From: Deltaproteobacteria bacterium
GTDB lineage: Bacteria > Desulfobacterota_D > UBA1144 > Nemesobacterales > UBA2774
Assembly: GCA_040223695.1 (NCBI GenBank)
Contig: JAVKFU010000015.1
Location: 232,534-296,533 of the forward strand
Length of the DNA: 64,000 nucleotides
Reading direction: 5' to 3'
Part shown: positions 63,735 through 64,000 of the stretch, one piece after another
How the letters are laid out: each line of letters starts with the position of its first letter
Position numbering within the stretch: position 1 is the first letter of the stretch
The notes under the pieces: model-generated
The model's database searches: none
What the model was told of the DNA's origin: nothing
What the model saw: the letters and a program-made list of their open reading frames with translations, nothing else
Translations under genes and position numbers: made by a program

Positions 63735-64000
63735 CTAGTCGTCCTTATTCGCAGCAGAAGCCGTTGATAGCGCCCGCTCTTCAATCTTTATCCTTCTATG
63801 CAGTAAGGCTAGATTGAGCATGCTGAATAGTGCAGAAGTGAAATAGCAGGAAAAGACCAGGGGAATTACCGCTATTTCAATAGTAACGGCGGCATAATTT
63901 GGGTGTCTAATATATTTGTAAGGGCCCTTCCTGATTAACGGCGAGCCGGGAATTACCAAAATCTTGGTGTTCCAGAATTCTCCTAAACTGTAGATAGACC
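63735..64000 (-). CDS. Isoprenylcysteine carboxyl methyltransferase-family protein, N-terminus beyond window
   Basis: The last 88 residues of a membrane methyltransferase; the frame is open to the window edge. The signature KGPYKYIRHPNYAAV is the ICMT/YpbQ-type cofactor-binding segment, followed by a hydrophobic helix (LVFSCYFTSALFSMLNLALL) and RIKIEERAL. Members act on small hydrophobic substrates such as isoprenylcysteine or alkylpyrones; some sit beside type III polyketide synthases. The neighbour beyond the edge is not visible. Confidence 0.8.
   Translation of the reverse strand, partial: SIYSLGEFWNTKILVIPGSPLIRKGPYKYIRHPNYAAVTIEIAVIPLVFSCYFTSALFSMLNLALLHRRIKIEERALSTASAANKDD

Overview
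This is a 64 kb stretch of a bacterial chromosome with dense, mostly ordinary coding: 55 protein genes that I accept (two cut by the window edges) and one tRNA. The cell is a diderm. It encodes an RND/TolC-type tripartite pump, several lipoproteins, an AmiC-type amidase, a YcbB-like L,D-transpeptidase and a prepilin peptidase. It respires oxygen: cytochrome bd-type oxidase, NDH-2-like dehydrogenase, oxygen-dependent protoporphyrinogen oxidase. Gene content (tandem ArsA-like ATPases, NtrC-class regulator, bacterial CDC48, archaeal-type phosphoglycerate mutase) and the style of the intergenic palindromes fit a deltaproteobacterial or neighbouring uncultured lineage, but this is inference; there is no rRNA or other decisive marker here. 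I see no phage, transposase, CRISPR array or plasmid function.

Layout. 1-6.8 kb: a minus-strand run of CDC48-type AAA ATPase, prepilin peptidase, sensor kinase, NtrC-type regulator and hemG, with a consensus promoter divergent from that of recF. 6.9-15 kb: recF, a thioesterase, an orphan DsbD N-terminal-domain protein, DoxX, a fused NDH-2/cyclic-nucleotide/CBS protein, a VIT-like membrane protein, secreted proteins and a J-domain/UspA fusion. 15-24 kb: a repeat-rich gap and an RND operon whose outer-membrane gene is fused to a periplasmic binding domain. 24-31 kb: MFS transporter, SDR, a four-repeat cyanovirin-like protein, YihY, an Fe-S PD-(D/E)XK nuclease with a GNAT. 31-38 kb: M23 peptidase, rlmB, a bicupin gene bracketed by a 90-bp direct repeat, a haloacetate-dehalogenase-like hydrolase, an esterase, an MBL hydrolase. 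38-46 kb: ligA, polX, a tandem ArsA-like pair, an amidase. 46-52 kb: two metal-dependent enzymes, tRNA-Leu(GAG), a potassium channel with a zinc ribbon, cydAB. 52-64 kb: siroheme sulfite/nitrite reductase behind a structured leader, L,D-transpeptidase, vWA protein, HAD, a CbiX-like chelatase, M20 peptidase, ArsR regulator, SDR, DoxX and a truncated ICMT-type methyltransferase.

Themes. Electron transfer and redox recur (NDH-2 fusion, CydAB, two DoxX proteins, sulfite/nitrite reductase with a possible siroheme chelatase). Several proteins join a sensor domain to an effector in one chain: NDH-2 with cNMP and CBS domains, TolC with a binding domain, a J domain with USP domains. The most promising unexplained items are these fusions, the hairpin-rich leader upstream of the reductase, the asymmetric ArsA pair, and the dispersed palindromic repeats between genes.
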